This document shows, piece after piece, positions 6,273-12,790 of a stretch of 12,861 nucleotides of DNA. Under the pieces are notes generated by a model. The model ran no database searches. It saw only the letters and a program-made list of their open reading frames with translations, and was not told where the DNA came from. Made by a program: the position numbers and the translations under genes. The stretch's first letter is position 1; each line of letters starts with the position of its first letter. The DNA comes from JBGFRR01 sp041695045 (GTDB lineage: Bacteria > Bacteroidota > Ignavibacteria > UBA10030). The stretch is taken from contig JBGFRR010000056.1 of the NCBI GenBank assembly GCA_041695045.1, forward strand, positions 1 to 12,861, in the 5' to 3' direction.

Positions 6273-7331
6273 CTACTGCTGGGCGATGGTCTGGGGTTCT
6301 GTTCGAAAGGTGTGTAGGATACCGTCAACCTGCAGGATGAGCTTCTTCTTCTCCACCCGCGGCGCAAAGATGGAGCCGTCAATCAAAGAGATGCGCTTTG
6401 TTGCCGTGTCGTAGAATGCGTAGCTCACGAACGGCCCGCCTCCACTCCTGTCGCTGAATCTCCAGTTTCCTCTCACCTCATACGCAAAGCGTCCTAAGAA
6501 ATCTGTCTGCTGAACTTCTAGGTAGTACGGGGCGATCTCGACGTGCGCCGCGTCGTCAACGGTGCGGAGGAAACGGCGCGTCAATGAATCGCGGAGCGCA
6601 AGCACAAAACGGTCGGTGAGAATCGACGGGTCATCAGTCGGAATCCAGTGCACGAAGATCCAGCGCTCCATATCGGTGGGCGTTGCGCGTCGCATCCAGA
6701 AGAACCGCGCCTCGGCCGAATCGATGGCGACAAGGTAATCGTGCTGGACGTACATTGTCCATCCGTATTGCTTCAGAATGCGCTGTTCGATATCGGTCTT
6801 GTGGTATCGGCGCGCCGCTTCGAGGCCGGCCAGCTCGCGCTTGAGCAACATGTTGCGGAAATAATACAGTAGGCCGACGGCGCGAGCTTGCATCGACGCG
6901 TCCAGCGCGGGAAGGGATGGAGCGGTGAGGAACATCAGTAATTGCCCCCGCGCACGCGTGTCGTATTTTACGATGACGAACTCCTTCCCCTCGTTCACCA
7001 TCGTTTTCACCTCAGGACTCAACGCGCTGCGCACGTACTCGGCAACCGGCCCCTCGCCATCGGTGGGCGCGATGATAATGCGGTTCTTGTGCGTCTCGTA
7101 GTTGTCGAACTGTTCGACCGGCATTCGACGAAGGTCGAACCATCGCTCGGGCTGTGGTGTGTAGACGGTGTCTTCGAAGACTGCCCTCAGCGTCGGTTCG
7201 AGTGCATTCCATGTTGCGTCATCGGCGAAAACGATGATCTCCTCGTCCTCTCCTGTTACAAGGGGTTTTGTGGGTTCGCAACCGGCAAAAAGAATGATTG
7301 CGATAGGAAGGAACAATCCGATGTGTTTCAT
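6273..7331 (-). CDS. DUF4837-family lipoprotein
   Basis: The N-terminus MKHIGLFLPIAIILFAGC is a lipoprotein signal with lipobox LFAGC, so Cys18 would be lipidated and the mature protein anchored in a membrane. The 352-aa body matches the DUF4837 pattern as I know it from Bacteroidota: EIIVFADDATWNAL (31-44), YETHKNRIIIAP (78-89), RFVLALRDSL (241-250), and the C-terminal YEVRGNWRF...GGGPFVSYAFYD followed by IDGSIFAP and K-rich LILQVDGI. No enzymatic motif is visible and the function is unknown. ATG 7331 is supported by GAGG six bases upstream. It is the last gene of the tilS-hpt-ftsH-kinase operon, 14 bp after the kinase stop. Its place next to ftsH suggests, but does not show, an envelope role. 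Confidence 0.82.
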   Translation of the reverse strand: MKHIGLFLPIAIILFAGCEPTKPLVTGEDEEIIVFADDATWNALEPTLRAVFEDTVYTPQPERWFDLRRMPVEQFDNYETHKNRIIIAPTDGEGPVAEYVRSALSPEVKTMVNEGKEFVIVKYDTRARGQLLMFLTAPSLPALDASMQARAVGLLYYFRNMLLKRELAGLEAARRYHKTDIEQRILKQYGWTMYVQHDYLVAIDSAEARFFWMRRATPTDMERWIFVHWIPTDDPSILTDRFVLALRDSLTRRFLRTVDDAAHVEIAPYYLEVQQTDFLGRFAYEVRGNWRFSDRSGGGPFVSYAFYDTATKRISLIDGSIFAPRVEKKKLILQVDGILHTFRTEPQTIAQQ

Positions 7332-7345
7332 AACAACCTCGGGGA

Positions 7346-8077
7346 TTAGATGAGACGATACAAATCAACAGCGGGGAGGAGGAGTGCGTACAATCCCCAC
7401 AACACAAACCCGATCGTCAGCGGCACGGAGATGTTGTCGTCAATCCGGCTGGGGAGCGACTCGACGACCGTCGCGATGGCAACAGCAACGATACCGAAAG
7501 CATACTCGAGGGAAAACCCCCCAAGCTTGGGTGTAACCAGAATGACCAGCACGCCGGCAACGAAGAACGCCAGAGCTCCTTCAGCACTCTTCGCGAAGAA
7601 TGGCTGCCTGCCGAATCGTCTTCCCACCAACGCAGACGTTGAGTCGGCAAGCACGAGCACAGCCAATGCCGTGATGGCGATGAACTTTGGGAAAATGAAG
7701 ACACAGAGCGTTGCGGCGATCATGACGTTGGTCGCGCCGTTCAGTCGTTTGCGGGATGAATCTTGTTCATAGTGCCGCAGCAGCCATCCGAACCAGCGGT
7801 AGAACCACACGCTCACAGAGGGGACGTAATAGCGCGCGAGGTCGACCACAAGAAATGCCCCCGTCAACGGCACGAGGATGCTTAGGGCGAGTTCCTTCGT
7901 GATGAAGAAGTAAATGATTGGAATGGAGAGCGAGAAAAGATGGATGCCTTTCCGGATGAGTTCGTACTTGTAGTCGATCGTTGCGGCGTGATGCAGTGTG
8001 TCGGTCGTGTGGGTTGACTCCTGCCGCATTGCTTCAAGGCGTTGGTCGGTCGTATGATTTCGGAACGATGCGCTCAT
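7346..8077 (-). CDS. Dolichol/phytol/diacylglycerol kinase-like integral membrane protein (CTP-dependent kinase family)
   Basis: This 243-aa protein has about six or seven hydrophobic segments and resembles the SEC59/VTE5/DGK1 group of CTP-using lipid kinases, often annotated as phosphatidate cytidylyltransferase-like. Visible signatures are RKGIHL (42-47), KRLNGATNVM (110-119), LADSTSALVGRRFG (143-156) with the conserved acidic and glycine-rich nucleotide region, KSAEG (163-167) and VVESLPSRIDDN (204-215). The natural substrate (dolichol-like polyprenol, phytol or diacylglycerol) cannot be read from sequence. About 35 polar residues precede the first family motif. ATG 8077 overlaps the ftsH stop (ATGA, 8074-8077), so translational coupling is likely; Met17 is an alternative start. 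The DUF4837 lipoprotein follows 14 bp later. Confidence 0.8.
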   Translation of the reverse strand: MSASFRNHTTDQRLEAMRQESTHTTDTLHHAATIDYKYELIRKGIHLFSLSIPIIYFFITKELALSILVPLTGAFLVVDLARYYVPSVSVWFYRWFGWLLRHYEQDSSRKRLNGATNVMIAATLCVFIFPKFIAITALAVLVLADSTSALVGRRFGRQPFFAKSAEGALAFFVAGVLVILVTPKLGGFSLEYAFGIVAVAIATVVESLPSRIDDNISVPLTIGFVLWGLYALLLPAVDLYRLI

Positions 8078-10161
8078 GAACCTTTTTTGTTCTTGGAGAG
8101 ACCTGCCGGTTCTTCGCGCTGTTGCGCAGTGGAATCCTGCCGTTCCGGTATCCCGTCTTTTCGTCGGTCGACCGGCGGAAGCTCCTCGCCCCTCATGATC
8201 TTATCGATTTCTTCGGAGTCAAGAATCTCACGCTCTAACAAGGCGTTCGACAGGCGGTGGAGCGTGGGGAGATGGTCGCGCAGAATCTTTTCGGCGCGCT
8301 TCATTGCTGTGGTGACGATGCGTTTCACCTCGGCGTCGATGAGGATGGCTGTTTGCTCGCTGAAGTTCCGTGAACGCGTAATTTCGCGGCCGAGGAAGAG
8401 CTCTTCCTCCTTTGCACCGTAGGCAAGCGGTCCTAACTTGTCGCTCATCCCCCATTCGCACACCATTTTCCGCGACAGCTCGGTTGCCCGCTCGATGTCG
8501 TTGCCGGCTCCCGTCGTAAGCTGGTTGAAGATGATCTTCTCTGCCGCCCGTCCGCCTAACGCATACGTGATCATGGCTTCAAGATAGTCGCGTGAATACG
8601 TGTGTTTCTCGTCGATGGGGAGGTAGGTTGTGACGCCGAGCGCACGGCCGCGCGGGATGATGGTGACTTTGTGCACGGGGTCGGCTTCGGGCAAGAACTT
8701 CGCCACAAGCACGTGTCCCGCTTCGTGGTATGCCGTGATTTTCTTTTCACGGTCGGAAATGATCATCGTCTTCCGTTCCATCCCCATCATGACTTTATCT
8801 TTCGCCGCTTCGAAGTGATGCATGGAGACGACCTTCTCGTTCTCACGCGCAGCGAGCAGTGCAGCTTCGTTGACGAGGTTCGCAATGTCTGCCCCCGCAA
8901 GGCCGGGCGTTCCCTTGGCGAGCACGTTGAGCTTCACGTCGTCGGCAAGAGGAATATTCTTCGTGTGCACGCGGAAAATTCCTTCGCGTCCTTTGACGTC
9001 GGGGCGGTCGACGATCACCTGACGGTCGAATCGTCCCGGCCGCAGGAGCGCCGGGTCGAGCACATCGGGGCGGTTCGTTGCTGCGATGATGATGACGCCG
9101 CTGTTCTGCTCAAAGCCGTCCATCTCCACAAGCAGTTGATTGAGTGTCTGCTCACGCTCGTCGTGTCCGCCGCCGAGACCTGCGCCGCGATGTCGCCCGA
9201 CCGCATCGATCTCATCGATGAAGATGATGCACGGGGCATTCTTCTTGCCTTGCTCGAAGAGGTCGCGCACGCGGCTTGCACCGACGCCGACGAACATCTC
9301 GACGAAGTCCGCGCCGCTGATCGAGAAGAACGGAACGCCTGCTTCGCCGGCGACTGCTCGAGCGAGCAAGGTTTTTCCTGTGCCCGGAGGACCGAGCAAC
9401 AGCACGCCGCGGGGAATTTTTCCGCCCAGCCGCTGAAACTTATCGGGGTCTTTCAGGAACTCGATGATTTCCTGGAGTTCGACTTTGGCTTCGTCCGCCC
9501 CGGCGACATCCTTGAACGTAACCATGGTCCCCCCCTCGGTGAGAAGCTTTGCTCTGCTCTTTCCGAAGGAGAAGAGACCCTTCGTTCCGCCCGCTCCGGC
9601 TTGCATCCGGCGAAAGATGATGAGCCAGATACCGATAAGCAGAATCCACGGCAGGAACCCGATGAGCGCGTTAAACCACGTGCTGCTGTCCTTGACGACG
9701 TTGAACTTCAACCCCTTCGCCGTCCAGTCCGCGATGATTTTGTCGTCGATGTTCGAGTAGGGAAGCGTCAGGACAATGCGGTTGGCGTTGCGCACTCGCT
9801 TGCCGCTGACGGTGGTCAGGTCCATCGGTTGGGCCAGACGGCCGTGGAAGTCATAGTCGTTAGGATTGGACTTCTTGATGAGTGCCTCGACAATTTTTTC
9901 GTCTTCGAGCAACCGCTGGAAGGTCGTGAAGTCGACCTCATACTCCGTTTCCTCGTTGCTTTTGAAGGCGTACATGACGAGGAAGACTGCTAACAGAATG
10001 CCGAGCCAGCTCGCGATCACGCGTCCGACTTTGTTCCAGTTGAATTCGTCGTCGCGGTACGGCCGCTGCCCCTTCTTCTGAGGCCGTTGGGACGAGGGGC
10101 GCTTCTTCAGCCCATCCCGCTGTTTATTGTCGAGTGAATCGTTCTTCCACTGGTAATTCAT
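8074..10161 (-). CDS. ftsH: ATP-dependent zinc metalloprotease FtsH
   Basis: FtsH is a hexameric membrane-anchored AAA+ protease that extracts and degrades misfolded membrane proteins and short-lived regulators. In this 695-aa protein a polar Lys/Arg-rich N-terminus (1-45) is followed by a first membrane helix (about 48-66), a periplasmic domain (about 70-160) and a second helix (about 163-183). The AAA module has Walker A GPPGTGKT (257-264), Walker B IIFIDEID (312-319) and the second region of homology ending RPGRFDR (374-380). The zinc site is HEAGH (479-483) with the third ligand probably D555 in GAGNDIERAT. The C-terminus is a charged, probably flexible tail. The start ATG 10161 has a near-ideal AAGGAG about seven bases upstream. 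It lies 10 bp after hpt and overlaps the kinase gene by 4 bp. The long antisense frames opposite it are shadows. Confidence 0.98.
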   Translation of the reverse strand: MNYQWKNDSLDNKQRDGLKKRPSSQRPQKKGQRPYRDDEFNWNKVGRVIASWLGILLAVFLVMYAFKSNEETEYEVDFTTFQRLLEDEKIVEALIKKSNPNDYDFHGRLAQPMDLTTVSGKRVRNANRIVLTLPYSNIDDKIIADWTAKGLKFNVVKDSSTWFNALIGFLPWILLIGIWLIIFRRMQAGAGGTKGLFSFGKSRAKLLTEGGTMVTFKDVAGADEAKVELQEIIEFLKDPDKFQRLGGKIPRGVLLLGPPGTGKTLLARAVAGEAGVPFFSISGADFVEMFVGVGASRVRDLFEQGKKNAPCIIFIDEIDAVGRHRGAGLGGGHDEREQTLNQLLVEMDGFEQNSGVIIIAATNRPDVLDPALLRPGRFDRQVIVDRPDVKGREGIFRVHTKNIPLADDVKLNVLAKGTPGLAGADIANLVNEAALLAARENEKVVSMHHFEAAKDKVMMGMERKTMIISDREKKITAYHEAGHVLVAKFLPEADPVHKVTIIPRGRALGVTTYLPIDEKHTYSRDYLEAMITYALGGRAAEKIIFNQLTTGAGNDIERATELSRKMVCEWGMSDKLGPLAYGAKEEELFLGREITRSRNFSEQTAILIDAEVKRIVTTAMKRAEKILRDHLPTLHRLSNALLEREILDSEEIDKIMRGEELPPVDRRKDGIPERQDSTAQQREEPAGLSKNKKGS

Positions 10162-10171
10162 ATTCTTCTCC

Positions 10172-10786
10172 TTACTGCGTCACGCTCCGCCTTCGTCCCG
10201 CGCTGCCGGTCGATGGCCCGCCTTCGTTCCTTTCGAGTCGATAGATCGACCGCAAGTTACGAACTTTTTGCGCGTAGTCCAATCCGTAGCCGATGACAAA
10301 TTCTGGGGGGATCTCAAAGCCGACGTAGTCAAGAGGAAAATCAATCTTGGCCACGGTTTTTTTCAACAGGAGCGTCACCACACGCAACGAGCGGGGGTTT
10401 TCTTTCATGATGAGCTTTTTGATAAAGTCGATCGAAAGTCCGGAGTCGACCACATCCTCCACGATAATGATATCTCGCCCCTCAACCTGGCAGTTGAGGT
10501 CCTTCAACAGTCTCACCTGGCCGGATGAAATCTTCGCGTCGCCGTAACTCGAGAGTTTGAAAAAATCCACTTCGCAATCGACCGTGATCTCGCGAATCAA
10601 GTCGGAAAAGAAAATGAACGACCCGTTGAGGATGCCGATGAAGATCGGAGTCCTCTCGCGATAATCCTCGTTGATCTGGGCGGCCAGCTCCTTGACGCGC
10701 TGTTGAATCTGCTCCTCCGTAAGGTACAGCCCGAAACGGTCGCCGTTCACGATGATGGTGGTGGGAGATGCGACGGTTTCATTCAT
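10172..10786 (-). CDS. hpt: Hypoxanthine phosphoribosyltransferase
   Basis: Hpt joins hypoxanthine (often also guanine) to PRPP to give IMP or GMP in purine salvage. The 204-aa protein has the PRPP-binding motif IIIVEDVVDSGLS (106-118), the flexible-loop region DFFKLSSYG.....SGQV (74-91), GILNGSF (51-57), and the C-terminal purine-contact segment PPEFVIGYGLDY followed by RNLRSIY. A basic tail of about 18 residues (GGPSTGSAGRRRSVTQ) extends beyond the usual end and may be irrelevant. The ATG overlaps the tilS stop (ATGA, 10783-10786); GGAG lies about 10 nt upstream inside tilS. The tilS-hpt-ftsH order is a widely conserved gene cluster, which supports all three calls. Confidence 0.96.
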   Translation of the reverse strand: MNETVASPTTIIVNGDRFGLYLTEEQIQQRVKELAAQINEDYRERTPIFIGILNGSFIFFSDLIREITVDCEVDFFKLSSYGDAKISSGQVRLLKDLNCQVEGRDIIIVEDVVDSGLSIDFIKKLIMKENPRSLRVVTLLLKKTVAKIDFPLDYVGFEIPPEFVIGYGLDYAQKVRNLRSIYRLERNEGGPSTGSAGRRRSVTQ

Positions 10787-12177
10787 GCGGCAAACGCTCC
10801 TTGCTCGAACGTGAGTTGCAGAACCGCTTGTGTGTGTTGACCAATCTTGAATCGGTCGTCAAGACGACGGCCGCACACCCAGACAATGCTGCCATCCGAT
10901 TCAAAGAGAGGGATACCGTGCTTCCGATGAGCGGGAACTTTTGCGTCGATGAAGTAGTCGCTCAGCTTCTTGCGACCCGTCATTCCGTGCGGGATAAACC
11001 AATCTCCCCGATGCCACGAGCGGAGAAGCAGTCGTGTCCCTACCTTCGCAGCGTCGACGTATTGGACGTTCGGTTCGTTGCGTTGAAGCGAGGGGATCGT
11101 TTCAAGCAACTGCGTCGAGAATCGGAAGTGCTGCGTGGTAACGGCCGAACCAATGCGAATGGGGTACGAAAAAGTTCGTTCTTTGCGTTGCGGAAGCACG
11201 ACCAGATGCTTCCTGTCTCTATAGACTGAGAACGAGCGGGAGGGCGAGAACATTTTTCCCGTCGGTTGGATGCAGAGCGAGAGTGTTCGGCGGACGCGAT
11301 CCGATGTTGGCTCAATCTCGAGCCGTCGAAAAAGCTCCATGATCATCTCTTCCTGCAAATAGATTGGAAGTTCGACCAGTCGTTGGATGTTGAGGAACAT
11401 GACTTCGTCATCACCCTGACCAACAATAGTGTCCCAAACTGCCTGCCGTTCTTTGGCGAGGATCCCCCCAATCTCTCGCATCATCACTGCGAGACGATTC
11501 AGCGTCTGCTCCACGTCATCACCAACGGTCGCTTGGAGTTGAGGAAGCGTTTCGAGTCGGATGCGGTTACGGGTGTAGTGAAGAGAGGTGTTTGAGGAGT
11601 CGTGGCGGTATTCAATGCCCGCCAGCGTAGCGTAGCGCTCAATTTCATTCCGGTATGCAAACAAGAGGGGGCGGATGATGGGACCGGGTTCGCGGCGGAT
11701 TGGAATGCCGGCGAGTCCGCGCACGCCGCTGCCGCGGAGAGCGTTCAACAACACTGTCTCCGCGTTGTCGCTGGCCTGATGAGCGGTAGCAATGGCATCG
11801 GCGCTGCACTGTTGCCCCACCTTCGTCAGGAATGCATATCGCAATTCACGTGCGGCGGCTTGCGTGCTTACTCGGTGCGTTGTTGTAAAGCCAAGCGTGT
11901 CGGCTCGCTCGACAAAGAATGGTAGGCTGTCGTGGGAACATCGGTTGCGGACGAACGCTTCATCCTCATCGGACTCCGCGCCGCGCAGTGTGTGATTGAT
12001 GTGGGCCACAGCGAGTGAAAGATTCCATCGATCCCGCAGCCGTTGAAACAAGCGAAGCATGGTCATCGAATCGACCCCGCCGCTGACGGCAAGGAGAAGC
12101 TTTGACCCGGGCTCAACGAGGTTGTGGCGAGCCACGAACTCTTCACATCGGGTTTCGAATGATTCTCCCCATTCCAT
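10783..12177 (-). CDS. tilS: tRNA(Ile)-lysidine synthetase
   Basis: TilS converts C34 of tRNA-Ile(CAU) to lysidine, changing the codon read from AUG to AUA and the charging from Met to Ile; it is normally essential. The 464-aa protein begins with the PP-loop ATPase motif SGGVDS (32-37) and includes HINHTLRG and the ATAHQASDNAETVLLNALRGSG region typical of TilS. The C-terminal substrate-binding domain shows LRSWHRGDWFIPHGMTGRKK followed by LSDYFIDAKVP. I start at ATG 12177, with GGAG 11 nt upstream, a spacing like that of hpt. The longer frame opens only with a TTG at 12198 that lies in the T tract of an upstream hairpin and has no ribosome binding site. It is the first gene of the five-gene operon; no promoter fits between it and the hairpin. 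Confidence 0.95.
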   Translation of the reverse strand: MEWGESFETRCEEFVARHNLVEPGSKLLLAVSGGVDSMTMLRLFQRLRDRWNLSLAVAHINHTLRGAESDEDEAFVRNRCSHDSLPFFVERADTLGFTTTHRVSTQAAARELRYAFLTKVGQQCSADAIATAHQASDNAETVLLNALRGSGVRGLAGIPIRREPGPIIRPLLFAYRNEIERYATLAGIEYRHDSSNTSLHYTRNRIRLETLPQLQATVGDDVEQTLNRLAVMMREIGGILAKERQAVWDTIVGQGDDEVMFLNIQRLVELPIYLQEEMIMELFRRLEIEPTSDRVRRTLSLCIQPTGKMFSPSRSFSVYRDRKHLVVLPQRKERTFSYPIRIGSAVTTQHFRFSTQLLETIPSLQRNEPNVQYVDAAKVGTRLLLRSWHRGDWFIPHGMTGRKKLSDYFIDAKVPAHRKHGIPLFESDGSIVWVCGRRLDDRFKIGQHTQAVLQLTFEQGAFAA

Positions 12178-12196
12178 GCTTCGAGTCGCTCCATAC

Positions 12197-12235
12197 AAAA
12201 AATCTTGATCGAACCACAGAGAGGGTTGATCAAGA
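12197..12235 (-). terminator. Intrinsic terminator or attenuator directly upstream of tilS
   Basis: On the minus strand TCTTGATC (12235-12228) and GATCAAGA (12210-12203) form an 8-bp stem that extends inward by AACC/GGTT past a single bulged C, leaving an 8-nt loop, and six T residues follow at once (12202-12197). This is a textbook rho-independent shape, less GC-rich than usual. It ends only about 20 bp before the tilS ATG, so it either ends the tRNA-side transcript or attenuates tilS. Confidence 0.72.
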
Positions 12236-12311
12236 GTTCCATGCTGCTTCGTTCCGCTGTGCCGCTGTAGGGCGGCATCTCGTACTGGAATTCCCTGTCC
12301 GCGCAGGCGGA

Positions 12312-12343
12312 GAACCCACGACCTGCGCTCGTCCGACCCCGCC
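12312..12343 (-). pseudogene. tRNA-Met-like remnant
   Basis: On the minus strand GGCGGGGT (12343-12336, the same eight bases as the tRNA-Met 5' end) is followed, after a short stretch, by AGCGCAGGTCGTGGGTTC. Plus-strand 12312-12327 matches tRNA positions 12439-12454 at 15 of 16 bases (variable loop and T-arm). The D-loop and anticodon arm are missing. It looks like an internally deleted tRNA copy; chance cannot be excluded for the short 5' piece, which also serves as a hairpin arm. Confidence 0.35.
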
Positions 12344-12417
12344 TCGCTGTGCTCGGCGGGATGCTCATTCCGACAACAATCTTAGCTGCACTGCGTTTGC
12401 CAAGATTGGTCGGAATG
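12338..12417. repeat. Two-hairpin element, copy A (just 3' of tRNA-Met)
   Basis: CATTCCGAC (12366-12374), a 2-nt bulge AA, and CAATCTT (12377-12383) pair with AAGATTG-GTCGGAATG (12402-12417), giving a 16-bp stem. A short linker separates it from a CCCGCC/GGCGGG hairpin (12338-12343, 12355-12360). The layout (9-bp outer stem, 2-nt left bulge, inner stem, then a CCCGC-type hairpin) is shared with copies B and C, although the stem sequences are unrelated. It starts 4 bp beyond the tRNA 3' end; no T tract follows, so it is not a standard terminator. Confidence 0.6.
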
Positions 12418-12421
12418 GCAG

Positions 12422-12495
12422 TAGCGGGGGAGGGATTCGAACCCACGACCTACGGATTATGATTCCGACGCTCTAACCAACTGAGCTACCCCGCC
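12422..12495 (-). tRNA. tRNA-Met (anticodon CAU), probably the elongator
   Basis: The minus strand folds as a complete cloverleaf: acceptor GGCGGGG/CCCCGCU, D arm GCUC...GAGC, anticodon loop AUCAUAA (CAU), variable loop AGGUC and T loop UUCGAAU, with discriminator A73 and no encoded CCA. The G1-U72 acceptor pair and overall sequence resemble the elongator tRNA-Met of Bacillus rather than initiator or Ile2 tRNA, so Met is preferred although tilS is adjacent. Two U-U mismatches are present, at 27-43 and 50-64. Confidence 0.9.
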
Positions 12496-12550
12496 ATAAC
12501 AGTACTTCTAACCAATCCCGCCTGAGAAGCGGCGGTTCCGCTTTTCGGAA

Positions 12551-12632
12551 TCCCGCTCTCAAAGCGGAATCCACGAAGCGGGAGATCCTCAAAACGTCAT
12601 CGGCTCACAAAAAGCGTTCGCCGGACGTTTTG
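12551..12632. repeat. Two-hairpin element, copy B
   Basis: TCCCGCT (12551-12557) pairs with AGCGGGA (12577-12583). After a linker, CAAAACGTC (12590-12598), bulge AT and CGGC (12601-12604) pair with GCCGGACGTTTTG (12620-12632), leaving a 15-nt loop TCACAAAAAGCGTTC. The first hairpin is elaborated by further inverted repeats: TTCCGCTTT (12536-12544) with AAAGCGGAA (12561-12569), and CCGCC (12518-12522) with GGCGG (12531-12535), so alternative folds are possible. A tRNA 5' fragment follows two bases later. Confidence 0.7.
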
Positions 12633-12634
12633 GG

Positions 12635-12650
12635 ACTGAGCTACCCCGCC
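12635..12650 (-). pseudogene. tRNA-Met 5' fragment (copy 2)
   Basis: On the minus strand this is GGCGGGGTAGCTCAGT, identical to the first 16 bases of the tRNA-Met at 12495-12480. The tRNA sequence stops there and the bulged hairpin of copy B begins two bases later. It is either a duplicated attachment-site core or the stump of a deleted tandem tRNA gene. Confidence 0.65.
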
Positions 12651-12670
12651 AATTGTTCCGACATCACTGA

Positions 12671-12738
12671 TCCCGCTAGAAAGCAGCGGGATTCTCAAAA
12701 TCGCATCCACTCACACAAAACGTTCGTGGGCGATTTTG
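12671..12738. repeat. Two-hairpin element, copy C
   Basis: TCCCGCT (12671-12677) pairs with AGCGGGA (12685-12691). Then CAAAATCGC (12696-12704), bulge AT and CCAC (12707-12710) pair with GTGGGCGATTTTG (12726-12738), leaving a 15-nt loop TCACACAAAACGTTC. Compared with copy B, three base pairs in the outer stem and two in the inner stem differ, each with the matching change on the other arm. The bulge and most of the loop are conserved. Confidence 0.7.
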
Positions 12739-12740
12739 GA

Positions 12741-12752
12741 AGCTACCCCGCC
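12741..12752 (-). pseudogene. tRNA-Met 5' fragment (copy 3)
   Basis: On the minus strand GGCGGGGTAGCT repeats the first 12 bases of tRNA-Met, then diverges two bases before the copy C hairpin. The length alone is modest, but its position relative to the hairpin is the same as in copy 2, which makes chance unlikely. Confidence 0.55.
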
Positions 12753-12760
12753 AAGATAAG

Positions 12761-12790
12761 AAACCTTGCGAGGTTCGTCTCGCAAGGTTT
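12761..12790. terminator. Perfect 12-bp hairpin, possible bidirectional terminator
   Basis: AAACCTTGCGAG (12761-12772) and CTCGCAAGGTTT (12779-12790) pair perfectly around a 6-nt loop GTTCGT. On the plus strand the stem ends in GGTTTT, a short T run; on the minus strand the T run is part of the stem. The shape suits a terminator for whatever gene lies to the right of the window or a boundary to the repeat cluster. Confidence 0.5.

Larger units (their letters stand above)
12178..12421 (-). other. Leader region between tRNA-Met and tilS
   Basis: No protein gene is visible in these 244 bp. Read on the minus strand from the tRNA it holds a bulged hairpin (12366-12417), a TCCCGCC/GGCGGG hairpin (12338-12360), a tRNA-like remnant (12312-12343), a small TGCCGC/GCGGCA hairpin (12260-12277), and the terminator-like hairpin (12197-12235). 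The density of inverted repeats is high throughout. Confidence 0.5.

Noticed and set aside
8602..9993. Long plus-strand open frame of 463 codons opposite ftsH
   Set aside because: It lies wholly antisense to a secure ftsH gene, its protein is low-complexity charged sequence with no recognisable motif, and long antisense frames are common opposite GC-rich genes.
12178..12198. TTG start for tilS at 12198
   Set aside because: It falls in the T tract of the terminator-like hairpin with no ribosome binding site; ATG 12177 has GGAG upstream and a normal TilS N-terminus.
12422..12495. tRNA-Ile2 (CAU, lysidine-modified) rather than tRNA-Met
   Set aside because: The neighbour tilS made this attractive, but the acceptor (GGCGGGG with G1-U72, A73) and body resemble elongator tRNA-Met.
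12551..12752. CRISPR array or attC sites in the repeat cluster by the tRNA
   Set aside because: Repeats are few, unequal in length and hairpin-rich rather than repeat-spacer; the stems lack the AAC/GTT core heptamers of attC.
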